Below, piece by piece: positions 10,918 to 19,832 of a stretch of 64,000 bases of DNA; the first letter of the stretch is position 1; each line of letters starts with the position of its first letter. Under the pieces are notes generated by a model, which saw nothing but the letters and a program-made list of their open reading frames with translations, ran no database searches and was not told where the DNA came from. The translations under genes and the position numbers were made by a program. The DNA is from Flavobacterium sp. HJJ (GTDB lineage Bacteria; Bacteroidota; Bacteroidia; Flavobacteriales; Flavobacteriaceae), in NCBI RefSeq assembly GCF_015351475.1, contig NZ_JADKPR010000010.1, forward strand, positions 90,711 to 154,710, written 5' to 3'.

Positions 10918-10978
10918 AACAACCATGTAGTTGTTAATTATGACTTAATCAATAAAAAAACAAACTATACAGTTGTTT
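10918..10978. promoter_or_regulatory. Two palindromic operator candidates upstream of the toxin gene
   Basis: Site 1 (10918-10935) has arms AACAAC/GTTGTT around a 6-nt centre. Site 2 (10958-10978) has arms AAACAA/TTGTTT, and the two sites share the right half CAGTTGTT or TAGTTGTT. Centres are about 41-42 bp apart, near four helical turns. They resemble paired binding sites for a dimeric HTH antitoxin. Confidence 0.5.
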
Positions 10979-11006
10979 AATACAGAATAAAAAACATATA
11001 TACATT

Positions 11007-14000
11007 TTACTCCCCACCCAACATCTCCATCAATTCCAGACATCTTCTCGTGGTTTTGGCATTATCAAAAGTCAGCAATAATCGCAAGCCTGCAGGAGTC
11101 TGTTTTTCTTTCATAACACAAATACTGCTGTTATTCTGTACAAACTGAATCACTTTATGGAAACGTTTAGAGTGGTAATAATCCGATTGTTGGTCGGAGA
11201 CAAAATAACCAATCATCTTTCCTTTTTTCATCACCAGTTTTTCGATTCCCACACGCGTTGCGATCCATTTGATGCGGATACTGTTCATTAAGGCATTCGC
11301 TCTTGGTGGCATTGGACCAAAACGATCAATTAGTTTATTTTGGAAAACAACCAGTTCTTCCTCATTTTTCACCTCAGCCAATTCGTTGTACAAACTCAAA
11401 CGCTCCGTGACATTATTGATATATTCATCTGAAAAAAGCAGCTCAAAATCGGTATCGATCTGCAGGTCTTTTACATATTCCTTGGTCTCAATATTATTCT
11501 CTTCGGGGTACAAATCCTTGAATTCGTTTTCCTTCAATTCCTCGATAGCCTCATTCATGATTTTTTGGTACGTATCAAAACCAATATCATTGATAAAACC
11601 GCTTTGTTCTCCTCCCAACAAATCTCCAGCTCCGCGAATTTCAAGGTCTTTCATCGCAATGTTCAAACCGCTTCCCAATTCGCTGAATTGTTCCAAAGCC
11701 TGAATTCTCTTTCTTGCATCTTCGGTCATGTGCGAATAAGGAGGACAGATAAAATAACAAAATGCTTTCTTGTTGCTTCGCCCCACACGCCCTCTCATCT
11801 GATGCAGATCGGACAGACCAAAATTATTGGCATTATTGATAAATATGGTATTCGCATTCGGAACGTCTAATCCGCTTTCGATAATCGTCGTGGCTACCAA
11901 AACATCAAATTCGCCGTTCATAAAGGCGAGCATTAATTCTTCGAGTTTGGCTCCGTCCATTTGTCCGTGGCCAATTCCAACTCTCGCATTTGGCACGAGA
12001 CGCTGAATCATTCCTGCAATTTCTTTGATATTTTCAATTCGGTTATTGATAAAGAAAACCTGCCCGTTACGCTGAATTTCATACGAAACCGCATCCCGGA
12101 TCAGCTCTTCATTAAACCCGACCACATTCGTTTCTATAGGATAACGATTGGGCGGAGGCGTTGTAATCACCGATAAATCTCTCGCTGCCATCAGCGAAAA
12201 CTGTAAAGTTCTCGGAATTGGGGTTGCAGTCAAAGTAAGCGTATCGACATTAGCCGCAATGGTTTTGAGTTTGTCTTTTACGTTAACGCCAAATTTCTGT
12301 TCTTCATCGACAATCAATAAACCAAGGTCTTTGAAAACTACATTTTTATTCACCAATTGGTGTGTTCCAATGACAATATCCAATTTCCCTTCAGCTAAAT
12401 CTTTTAAAGTTTGCGCTTTTTGTTTGGCAGTTCTAAAACGGTTCAAGTAACCAATAGAAACCGGCATGTCTTTCAGTCTTTCGCTAAAAGTTCTATAATG
12501 CTGGTATGCCAAAATAGTCGTAGGAACCAAAACTGCTACTTGTTTAGAATTATCAACAGCTTTGAAAGCCGCACGGATTGCAACCTCAGTTTTACCAAAT
12601 CCTACATCGCCACAGACCAAACGGTCCATAGGGCGTTCGCTCTCCATATCGGCTTTGACTTCCTGTGTCGATTTAATTTGATCCGGAGTATCTTCGTAAA
12701 TAAATGAACTCTCCAATTCATTTTGAAGATAACTGTCTGGCGCAAATTGGAATCCTTTTTCCAGTCTTCGTTTCGCATACAGCTGAATCAAATTGAATGC
12801 AATATGTTTGACCCTCGCTTTGGTTTTTTGTTTTAAAGTCTTCCACGCGCTGGAACCCAATTTGTAAATTTTAGGAGGCGTTCCGTCTTTTCCGTTGTAT
12901 TTCGAAATCTTATGCAGCGAGTGAATGCTCACATACACAATATCATTATCGGCGTAAACCAATTTGATCGCTTCCTGCGTTTTGCCTTCCACTTGTATTT
13001 TTTGCAGTCCTCCAAACTTCCCGATACCATGGTCGATATGCGTTACATAATCGCCAACGGATAAAGTAGTCAGTTCTTTTAAGGTTAGATTCTGCTTTTT
13101 AGAATAACCGTTTTTGATGCTGAATTTATGATAACGCTCAAAAATCTGATGATCGGTATAACAGCAAATCTGATTTTCCTGATCGATAAAACCTTGGTAC
13201 AACGGCAAAACAATTGTCTTGTACTGCTTGCGGATATTCTCGGAATTAGCTTCATCCAAAGATTCGAAAATATCATGAAAACGCTTTGTCTGCGCTTCAT
13301 TGGAACAAAACAGATAATTTTGATACCCGTTAAAATGGTTGTCGCTCAAATTATTCAGCAGTAAATCAAATTGCTTGTTGAACGACGGCTGTGGCTGAAT
13401 ATGAAATTCAAATTTCTTAGTCGTTTTAAAAACCGGTTTTGAATTAAATTCCACCACCGAAAAATCCAACGCTCTTTTTACAAATGCCTTTTGATTCAAA
13501 AACAATTGTTCCGGCGTGGCGTGTTTTATGTCTTTGGACAATTTCTCAAAAGCTTCTTCGGCTCTGGCAAATTGCTTATCCAACTCGTATAAAAGATTCT
13601 CCGTATTTTGAAAAAACAACACCGTTCTTTCGGCTATATAATCCAAAAAACTTTCTCTGTTTTCCTGAAAAACCTTATTCTCAACATTCGGGATAATGGT
13701 AATTTTTTTCTTTTGTTCCAATGACAATTGGCTTGCAACGTCAAAAGTCCGGATGCTTTCGACTTCGTTACCAAAAAACTCAATTCGATATGGATTGTCA
13801 TTCGAAAAGGAAAATACATCGACAATTCCTCCACGAACCGAAAATTCACCAGGTTCGATAATAAAGTCAACTCGTTTGAATTCATATTCAAACAAAACTT
13901 CATTCAGGAAATCAATCGAAATTTTATCACCAACCGCAACTTTCAAAGTATTTTTATCCAGATTCTGACGGGTCACCACTTTTTCAAAAAGTGCCTCGGG

Positions 14001-14378
14001 ATAGGTAACAATTACTGCAGGTTTTTTGCGGGAATTGATTCTGTTAAGGACTTCGGAACGAAGTAAAACATTCGCATTATCGGTTTCCTCAATCTGATAC
14101 GGACGACGGAAAGAACCCGGATAAAACAGCACATCCTGTTCGCCAATCATTTGTTCCAAATCATTCAAATAATAAGCAGCTTCCTCCTTATTGTTCAAAA
14201 CCACCAAAAAAGGAAGTTCCGATTTCTTGAAAACTGACTGAATGACAAAAGAAACTGCTGATCCCAGCAGACCGCCCAAATGCATTTTTACCTGATTATT
14301 TTCCTGTAAACCGGCTACAATCTGTGCCGTTTTTGGAGAAGAATCATAAACCGAATATATAAAAGTGGCTTTACTCAA
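11007..14378 (-). CDS. mfd: Transcription-repair coupling factor Mfd
   Basis: The 1123-residue protein has the complete Mfd order: a UvrB-like N-terminal region, the CarD-type RNA-polymerase-binding domain (LSVGDYVTHIDHGIGKFGGL), a superfamily 2 helicase core with Walker A CGDVGFGKTEVA, DEEQ box IVDEEQKFGV and TATPIPRTL, the RecG-like QMRGRVGRS motif, and a C-terminal TRCF domain. Mfd removes stalled RNA polymerase and recruits UvrA to lesions. The best start is a TTG at 14378 that overlaps the stop of the upstream lipoprotein gene by 4 nt, so the two are translationally coupled. Length and motifs show an intact gene. Confidence 0.97.
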   Translation of the reverse strand: MSKATFIYSVYDSSPKTAQIVAGLQENNQVKMHLGGLLGSAVSFVIQSVFKKSELPFLVVLNNKEEAAYYLNDLEQMIGEQDVLFYPGSFRRPYQIEETDNANVLLRSEVLNRINSRKKPAVIVTYPEALFEKVVTRQNLDKNTLKVAVGDKISIDFLNEVLFEYEFKRVDFIIEPGEFSVRGGIVDVFSFSNDNPYRIEFFGNEVESIRTFDVASQLSLEQKKKITIIPNVENKVFQENRESFLDYIAERTVLFFQNTENLLYELDKQFARAEEAFEKLSKDIKHATPEQLFLNQKAFVKRALDFSVVEFNSKPVFKTTKKFEFHIQPQPSFNKQFDLLLNNLSDNHFNGYQNYLFCSNEAQTKRFHDIFESLDEANSENIRKQYKTIVLPLYQGFIDQENQICCYTDHQIFERYHKFSIKNGYSKKQNLTLKELTTLSVGDYVTHIDHGIGKFGGLQKIQVEGKTQEAIKLVYADNDIVYVSIHSLHKISKYNGKDGTPPKIYKLGSSAWKTLKQKTKARVKHIAFNLIQLYAKRRLEKGFQFAPDSYLQNELESSFIYEDTPDQIKSTQEVKADMESERPMDRLVCGDVGFGKTEVAIRAAFKAVDNSKQVAVLVPTTILAYQHYRTFSERLKDMPVSIGYLNRFRTAKQKAQTLKDLAEGKLDIVIGTHQLVNKNVVFKDLGLLIVDEEQKFGVNVKDKLKTIAANVDTLTLTATPIPRTLQFSLMAARDLSVITTPPPNRYPIETNVVGFNEELIRDAVSYEIQRNGQVFFINNRIENIKEIAGMIQRLVPNARVGIGHGQMDGAKLEELMLAFMNGEFDVLVATTIIESGLDVPNANTIFINNANNFGLSDLHQMRGRVGRSNKKAFCYFICPPYSHMTEDARKRIQALEQFSELGSGLNIAMKDLEIRGAGDLLGGEQSGFINDIGFDTYQKIMNEAIEELKENEFKDLYPEENNIETKEYVKDLQIDTDFELLFSDEYINNVTERLSLYNELAEVKNEEELVVFQNKLIDRFGPMPPRANALMNSIRIKWIATRVGIEKLVMKKGKMIGYFVSDQQSDYYHSKRFHKVIQFVQNNSSICVMKEKQTPAGLRLLLTFDNAKTTRRCLELMEMLGGE

Positions 14379-15064
14379 GGCTGTGATGGATTTGGATTTT
14401 TTGGACTGGCTACTCCTCCTGAATTACCAGGCATTGTATGATATTTTTCAGGTGCTCCGTTATTTCCAGGATTTCCAGGCATCATCGGATTTCCTGACGG
14501 AATTGCCCGAGTCGTATCGATAATCATCTGTAACAATTCGGATTCTCCTGCTTCCATCGGGATTTTGCTTTTCTCTACAATTTTATCCATTTGTCGCTGC
14601 AGGGAAACCAGTTCAATATTAATTTCTGCAACAATTTTTACTACTTTTTTATCGGAGATATCAGTAAGATTTATATACAAATCCAGCATTCTTACCTGCG
14701 TAATCAAAGCTGCAATCCTGCTTCGTATCTGCGGTGTGTCAAACTGCGCAGGAATACTGCTGTTCAAAGCCATCACTTTAGTTGACAATATTTTGGATTT
14801 CTTCTGATAATCAGTAATTGTTTTTCTTGGTTTTTTTGCTAATTCCTCCATAAACTCACGCCATTGCGGCCACGTTAGAATTGAAGCTTCTGAAGTTTCA
14901 TTAATTGGAGTGTCAAAAAAAGTCCAGCCTTTCTTTATATTGGTAAAAATCAGCTCTTTCTTTTTTGCATCTCTTAATTGATCAGCAAGACGCTTATCGT
15001 TATTATTATTACACGAAAACTGCATTAAAATCACCAAAAAAAACAGCGCTAATTTATTATTCAT
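14375..15064 (-). CDS. Lipoprotein of unknown function upstream of mfd
   Basis: A 229-residue product from the ATG at 15064, with a lipobox ending at Cys18 (MQFSC) followed by NNNND. The middle (residues about 75-180) is helical and heptad-like. The last 40 residues are rich in Pro, Gly, Asn and Met, a low-complexity tail. I do not recognise a family. It overlaps mfd by 4 nt and is driven by a -7 box at 15084-15091. Co-transcription with a DNA repair factor is probably incidental. The longer reading from TTG at 15070 adds only two residues. Confidence 0.75.
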   Translation of the reverse strand: MNNKLALFFLVILMQFSCNNNNDKRLADQLRDAKKKELIFTNIKKGWTFFDTPINETSEASILTWPQWREFMEELAKKPRKTITDYQKKSKILSTKVMALNSSIPAQFDTPQIRSRIAALITQVRMLDLYINLTDISDKKVVKIVAEINIELVSLQRQMDKIVEKSKIPMEAGESELLQMIIDTTRAIPSGNPMMPGNPGNNGAPEKYHTMPGNSGGVASPKNPNPSQP

Positions 15065-15083
15065 CTCCAAAATTTTTGAACCG

Positions 15084-15091
15084 CAAAGTTA
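15084..15091 (-). promoter_or_regulatory. -7 box (TAACTTTG) of the lipoprotein-mfd operon
   Basis: This TAnnTTTG match on the minus strand lies 19 bp before the ATG at 15064. Confidence 0.5.
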
Positions 15092-15321
15092 CAAATATCA
15101 ATGGCAATGACAATAGTAATATCAATGACAAAAATCAATAACAATTTCAATAATAAAAACCAATTCCAAAATCAATGGAAATAATTATATTTATATTAAA
15201 ATCTGCAGTAAACAGGCTGTATCTTAATTGAGTCAAAATTACGATATTAAAATTTTTATATTATTTTTTTAAAAAATTCACAAAAAACAAAGTATTTATA
15301 TCTTATAATTTGCGAAATTAT

Positions 15322-15329
15322 TATATTTG
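15322..15329 (+). promoter_or_regulatory. -7 box (TATATTTG) of the threonine dehydrogenase gene
   Basis: This TAnnTTTG match ends 19 bp before the ATG at 15349 and lies downstream of an alternative upstream start at 15310, which it rules against. Confidence 0.55.
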
Positions 15330-15348
15330 CAAAACAAATCTTTTTGAT

Positions 15349-16308
15349 ATGAATCCAAAAATATTAATTATAGGTGCCTGCGGACAGATTGGCACCGAAT
15401 TAACGCATCAGCTCCGGGCAATTTACGGAACCGATAATGTAATTGCTTCCGATATTCGAAAACTGAATAATGATGTGGTCAATTCTGGTCCTTTTGAAGT
15501 AATTAATGCTTTGGATTTTAACCAAATCGAACATTTAGTCGAAATCCACCAGATTACCGATGTATATCTGATGGCTGCCCTGCTATCGGCAACAGCTGAA
15601 AAAAATCCTGCTTTTGCTTGGGATCTAAACATGAATTCGCTGTTTCATGTCTTAAATTTGGCGAAAGCCAAAAAAATAAAAAAGATATTCTGGCCTTCGA
15701 GCATTGCTGTTTTTGGGCCCACAACTCCAAAAGAAAATACGCCGCAATACACCATTATGGAACCTTCAACGGTATACGGCATCAGCAAACAGGCTGGCGA
15801 AAGATGGTGCGAATATTATCATAATCTTTTTGGTGTCGATGTCCGAAGCATACGCTATCCGGGTCTAATCAGCTGGACTACGCTGCCCGGCGGAGGAACT
15901 ACCGATTATGCTGTGGATATTTACCACAAAGCTCTTTCTGAAAAAAAATACGAATGCTTTCTGAGTTCCGAAACCAAAATGCCGATGATGTATATGGACG
16001 ATGCCATTGCCGCAACGATTAACATCATGAAAGCACCGGCTGAGCAAATCAAAATCCGCTCTTCTTACAATCTCGCTGCTATCAGTTTTACCCCAGCCGA
16101 AATTACTGCAGAGATCAAAAAACACATCCCGGAACTCGAAGTCACTTATGTATCCGATTTCCGTCAAAAAATTGCCGACAGCTGGCCTGCAAGCATTGAC
16201 GACTCCCGAGCCAGAGAAGACTGGGGCTGGAATCACAAATTTGATCTCGAAACTATGACTGCCGAAATGCTGAAAAACCTTGCTCCGCAATACAGTATTG
16301 ATTTGTAA
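15349..16308 (+). CDS. tdh: SDR-type L-threonine 3-dehydrogenase (NAD-dependent epimerase/dehydratase fold)
   Basis: The 319-residue protein has an extended-SDR N-terminus (ILIIGACGQIGTEL, with GxxGxxG at residues 9-15), SSIAVFGP, the catalytic YGISKQAGE (Tyr-x3-Lys) and RYPGLISW, and matches in length and motifs the UDP-galactose epimerase-like threonine dehydrogenases described from Flavobacterium and archaea. These oxidise L-threonine to 2-amino-3-ketobutyrate, feeding glycine formation. The start at 15349 is chosen from the promoter position. It is a single gene with a terminator 30 bp after the stop. General epimerase activity is the alternative, but GGTTDYAVDIYHKAL and TKMPMMYMDDA fit threonine dehydrogenase. 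Confidence 0.85.
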   Translation: MNPKILIIGACGQIGTELTHQLRAIYGTDNVIASDIRKLNNDVVNSGPFEVINALDFNQIEHLVEIHQITDVYLMAALLSATAEKNPAFAWDLNMNSLFHVLNLAKAKKIKKIFWPSSIAVFGPTTPKENTPQYTIMEPSTVYGISKQAGERWCEYYHNLFGVDVRSIRYPGLISWTTLPGGGTTDYAVDIYHKALSEKKYECFLSSETKMPMMYMDDAIAATINIMKAPAEQIKIRSSYNLAAISFTPAEITAEIKKHIPELEVTYVSDFRQKIADSWPASIDDSRAREDWGWNHKFDLETMTAEMLKNLAPQYSIDL

Positions 16309-16337
16309 TAAAACACACAATTTTGAGCGTATCTCTA

Positions 16338-16383
16338 TAAAAAAGGGACCAAACTCACTGTACTGATGATTTGGTCCTTTTTG
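16338..16383 (+). terminator. Intrinsic terminator after tdh
   Basis: The stem AAAAAGGGACCAAA/TTTGGTCCTTTTT with a loop of about 17 nt and a T-run lies 30 bp after the stop codon. Confidence 0.85.
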
Positions 16384-16740
16384 TAAAACAGTTAAATTAG
16401 CCACGAATAAAACAGATTAGAACGGATTTTTTTACTAAACCACTATGCCATAGATTGGGTTAGACAGACTGAATCTGCAAGGTTGGATTGCGAAAATTGA
16501 TGAAATTTTGCCACAAATTCACAGATAAAAAATGATTTTAAAATCTCTGAATCTGTAGCAAAAACTTTTTTAGAAACTAAAGCGAGATGCACTGAAAGTG
16601 CATAGTTTTAAACTCTATTTGAGACCAATAAATTGGTTAAGAATTTAGTTGGAGTCTTTACAAAATCCGTTAAATCCGTGTCATCTGTGTACCGTTTTTT
16701 TATACTTTGGGTATATTGAATTTAAAAGTTTTAAAAGCGA
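16380..16740 (+). repeat. Dispersed intergenic repeat, copy 1 (interrupted)
   Basis: The ends of this segment (16380-16432 and 16634-16740) are about 80-90 percent identical by eye to the reverse complement of 26201-26366. Copy 1 has about 200 bp extra in the middle, including words such as gccacaaattcacag and a gcactgaaagtgc hairpin. The vocabulary (aatccgttaaatccgtg, cagattagaacggat) is that of short non-coding repeats scattered in Flavobacterium chromosomes. No ORF is evident. Confidence 0.65.
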
Positions 16741-16996
16741 ATCCCTGCCGAATCTCTTAAACAAGATAGAGGTTATAATTTTTTTAATTAGCTTGATCTA
16801 TTAAATCTGTTGTAGAAACATAATCCATACTTTTTTGCTTCTGCATTTTCTACGTTTATTCCAATTCTGTAAATACAATAAAAAAACAATTTATATTTTT
16901 TTTATCATTAATTATTCCCAAAGATTTTTGCCAATTATTTACCCGTTTTTATACGTGTTTTGACTAAATTGCATTTAGAAACAAATTTAGATTGGT

Positions 16997-19663
16997 ATGC
17001 CAGAAAAAGATCCGGAAAACAACGCCGAAAGAACGCGTTTGCACCTAAGAACCGACAACAAAGGCTGGAAAAAATGGGGTCCCTATTTATCCGAAAGACA
17101 ATGGGGAACTGTTAGAGAAGATTATTCGCAAAGCGGTTATGCCTGGGGAAGCACCACACACGACATGGCCCGCTCCAAAGCCTACCGCTGGGGAGAAGAA
17201 GGCATTGGAGGAATTTCAGACAATAAACAGCATATATGTATTGCTTTTGCCTTTTGGAATCACAAAGACCGCATCCTAAAAGAACGTCTATTTGGATTAA
17301 CGCCTGCCGAATCTAATCATGGTGAAGACGTAAAAGAAATTTATTATTACCTTGATGCAACTCCTACGCATTCCTATCAAAAAATGCTGTATAAATATCC
17401 GCATGCAGCTTTCCCTTATGAAAAGTTAATTGAAGAAAGTAAAAAACGCAGCCGTCAGGAACCCGAATATGAACTGCTTGACACTGGCGTTTTTGACAAG
17501 GACGAATATTTTGACATCACAATAGAATATGCCAAAGCCGAAGAACAGGATATTTTAATTAAAGTAACGGTGGAAAACCGTTCTAAGCTGGCAGCTCCTA
17601 TTTCGGTATTACCTACCATTTGGTTTAGAAATACCTGGAGCTGGGGATATGACAATTACAAGCACAAACCTACATTGACCGGAGTAGGAAAATCACATAT
17701 TGAAGTACAGCACCGCCTTGTGGGAAGTTTCAATCTGTATGCCGAAAATGCAAAAGAACTTCTGTTTTGCGACAATAAAACCAATTTTGAAAAACTATAC
17801 AAATCCCCTGCTCAGTCACCCTATGCCAAAGACGGTATTAACGATTATATTATCAGCCAAGAAAAATCCGGTATAAATCCCGAAGCTGTTGGAACTAAAG
17901 CCGCAGTACATTTTGATGATTTTATTCCGCCGCTTGGCAAAAAAGAATACCGCATTCGTTTTACAAATACAGCTCCAAATGATCCTTTTGAAGATTTTGA
18001 TGCCGTTTTCAGAAAAAGAATCGAAGAAGCAGATGAATTTTATGCACCGCTGCAAAAAGGAGTAAAAGACGAAACATTAAAATCCATTCAGCGACAAGCT
18101 TATGCAGGTATGCTCTGGACCAAACAATGGTATTACTATAATGTTTTTGAATGGTTAAAAGGCGATCCTTCTACTCCAAGACCTGATGCCAACCGAAAAG
18201 AAGGCCGCAACAGTTCATGGAAACACATGTATACGTCCAACATTCTCTCGATGCCGGACAAATGGGAATATCCATGGTTTGCAGCCTGGGACCTGGCTTT
18301 TCATACCTTACCTTTAGCCAGACTGGATCCGGATTTTGCTAAAAGACAGTTATCGGTTATTCTTCGGGAATATTACATGCATCCTAATGGACAGATTCCT
18401 GCTTATGAATGGTCCTTCTCAGATGTTAATCCGCCGGTACACGCGTGGGCTACCTGGAAAGTTTATAAAATTGACAAAGAAGCCAATGGAGGCACAGGAG
18501 ATACTGTTTTTCTGGAACGCATTTTTCATAAACTGCTGCTCAATTTTACTTGGTGGGTTAACTTAAAAGATAAAAACGGAAACAACATTTTTGGAGGCGG
18601 ATTCCTCGGAATGGATAATATTGGAGTGTTTGACCGCTCTGCCGATTTGCCTACAGGAGGACATCTGGAACAAGCCGATGGTACTGGCTGGATGGCGATG
18701 TACTGCCTGAACATGCTGCGGATAGCCTGTGAAATAGCCCTAAAAAATCCTGTTTATCAAGACATGGCATCCAAGTTTTTTGAACATTTCCTTCAAATTT
18801 CGGGGGCGATGCAGGCTTTGGGTGACAATAAAGTAAACCTTTGGGACGAAGAGGATCAGTTTTATTATGACATGCTTCACAAAGAAAACGGTGATGCCCA
18901 GCTGCTGAAAATCCGTTCGATGGTTGGATTGATTCCGCTGTTTGCTGTCGAGGTTTTAACACCTGAATTGCTTGAAAAACTCCCTATATTTAAACGCCGT
19001 GTTGAATGGATTTTAAAAAACCGCCCCGACTTGGCCAGTCTGGTTTCCAGCTGGTACAATCCCGGAAAGGGCGAAACCCGTCTGCTTTCTACGCTCCGAG
19101 GACATCGTATGAAAATGATCCTCAAGCGCATGTTTGACGAAAAAGAATTTTTATCGGATTATGGTGTTCGTTCCTTGTCCAAATACCATAAAGAGCATCC
19201 ATACAAATTCAAGTATGACGGCGGTATTATTCAGGTAGATTACACTCCGGCTGAAGCCACTGGAGATATGTTTGGCGGTAATTCTAATTGGAGAGGCCCG
19301 ATTTGGTTCCCGATGAACTATCTGATTTTGGACTCATTGGAAAAATTCCACAGCTATTACGGAAAAGATTTCAAGGTTGAATTCCCTGCCGGATCTGGTG
19401 AATTAGTAAATTTACAGGAAGCCTCCAAAGGTGTAGCCGAACGTTTACTAAAACTGTTTGTACCCAATGCCAATACAAAAATTCCAATGTACGGCGAATA
19501 CATAAAGTTTCAGGAAGATCCGCTTTTCAATAAAAATCATTTGTTTTTTGAATACTTTGACGGAGACACCGGCAAAGGCCTAGGAGCTAATCATCAGACG
19601 GGATGGACTGGACTTATTGCCGAAATTATCCGGCATCTGAATGAGGAAGAAAATAGCTTTTAA
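16997..19663 (+). CDS. GH63-type / MGH1-like glucosidase
   Basis: The 888-residue protein has no signal peptide, so it is probably cytoplasmic. It begins with the DNKGWKKWGPYLSERQWGTVREDYS segment typical of bacterial proteins annotated as GH63/MGH1-like glucosidases and continues with an (alpha/alpha)-barrel region (PDKWEYPWFAAWDLAFHTLPLARLDPDFA, NPPVHAWATWKVY, NWRGPIWFPMNYL and a final NHQTGWTGLIAEII). The family hydrolyses alpha-glucosidic or mannosylglycerate-type bonds. Substrate here is not known. It stands alone between gene-free DNA and its terminator. The product is full length, and the call is firm at family level only. Confidence 0.85.
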   Translation: MPEKDPENNAERTRLHLRTDNKGWKKWGPYLSERQWGTVREDYSQSGYAWGSTTHDMARSKAYRWGEEGIGGISDNKQHICIAFAFWNHKDRILKERLFGLTPAESNHGEDVKEIYYYLDATPTHSYQKMLYKYPHAAFPYEKLIEESKKRSRQEPEYELLDTGVFDKDEYFDITIEYAKAEEQDILIKVTVENRSKLAAPISVLPTIWFRNTWSWGYDNYKHKPTLTGVGKSHIEVQHRLVGSFNLYAENAKELLFCDNKTNFEKLYKSPAQSPYAKDGINDYIISQEKSGINPEAVGTKAAVHFDDFIPPLGKKEYRIRFTNTAPNDPFEDFDAVFRKRIEEADEFYAPLQKGVKDETLKSIQRQAYAGMLWTKQWYYYNVFEWLKGDPSTPRPDANRKEGRNSSWKHMYTSNILSMPDKWEYPWFAAWDLAFHTLPLARLDPDFAKRQLSVILREYYMHPNGQIPAYEWSFSDVNPPVHAWATWKVYKIDKEANGGTGDTVFLERIFHKLLLNFTWWVNLKDKNGNNIFGGGFLGMDNIGVFDRSADLPTGGHLEQADGTGWMAMYCLNMLRIACEIALKNPVYQDMASKFFEHFLQISGAMQALGDNKVNLWDEEDQFYYDMLHKENGDAQLLKIRSMVGLIPLFAVEVLTPELLEKLPIFKRRVEWILKNRPDLASLVSSWYNPGKGETRLLSTLRGHRMKMILKRMFDEKEFLSDYGVRSLSKYHKEHPYKFKYDGGIIQVDYTPAEATGDMFGGNSNWRGPIWFPMNYLILDSLEKFHSYYGKDFKVEFPAGSGELVNLQEASKGVAERLLKLFVPNANTKIPMYGEYIKFQEDPLFNKNHLFFEYFDGDTGKGLGANHQTGWTGLIAEIIRHLNEEENSF

Positions 19664-19676
19664 ATACTTTATAAAA

Positions 19677-19718
19677 AAAACCACCACATAAGCTGTAAGT
19701 ATCTTATGTGGTGGTTTT
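19677..19718 (+). terminator. Intrinsic terminator after the glucosidase
   Basis: A perfect stem of about 14-15 bp (CCACCACATAAG/CTTATGTGGTGG plus A/T pairs) with a 9-nt loop and a T-run begins 14 bp after the stop. Confidence 0.9.
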
Positions 19719-19810
19719 TGTTTATGAATGTATATGAATTTAAAGCATTTTTATTCCAATACAAAATCATATTTAAACTAAGCCAATTGTCCAAATCTCT
19801 TGTAGCAAGT

Positions 19811-19825
19811 GTTACCAGAAGTGGC
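19811..19825. repeat. Left inverted repeat flanking the KAP NTPase gene
   Basis: GTTACCAGAAGTGGC here matches the reverse complement of 21232-21246 at 14 of 15 positions. A TTGTAGC word occurs a few bases outside both copies. The pair brackets exactly one gene. Confidence 0.6.
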
Positions 19826-19832
19826 TTTAGCA

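Larger units (their letters stand above)
16309..16996. other. 688-bp gene-free interval
   Basis: It holds the tdh terminator and dispersed repeat copy 1. From 16741 to 16996 it is AT-rich DNA that should contain the promoter of the glucosidase gene, though no clear TAnnTTTG box was found. Nothing else is recognised. Confidence 0.6.

Noticed and set aside
15865..16404. 179-codon minus-strand frame over tdh
   Set aside because: It is antisense to tdh. Its start lies in dispersed repeat copy 1, which also explains the N-terminus it shares with a frame at 26343.
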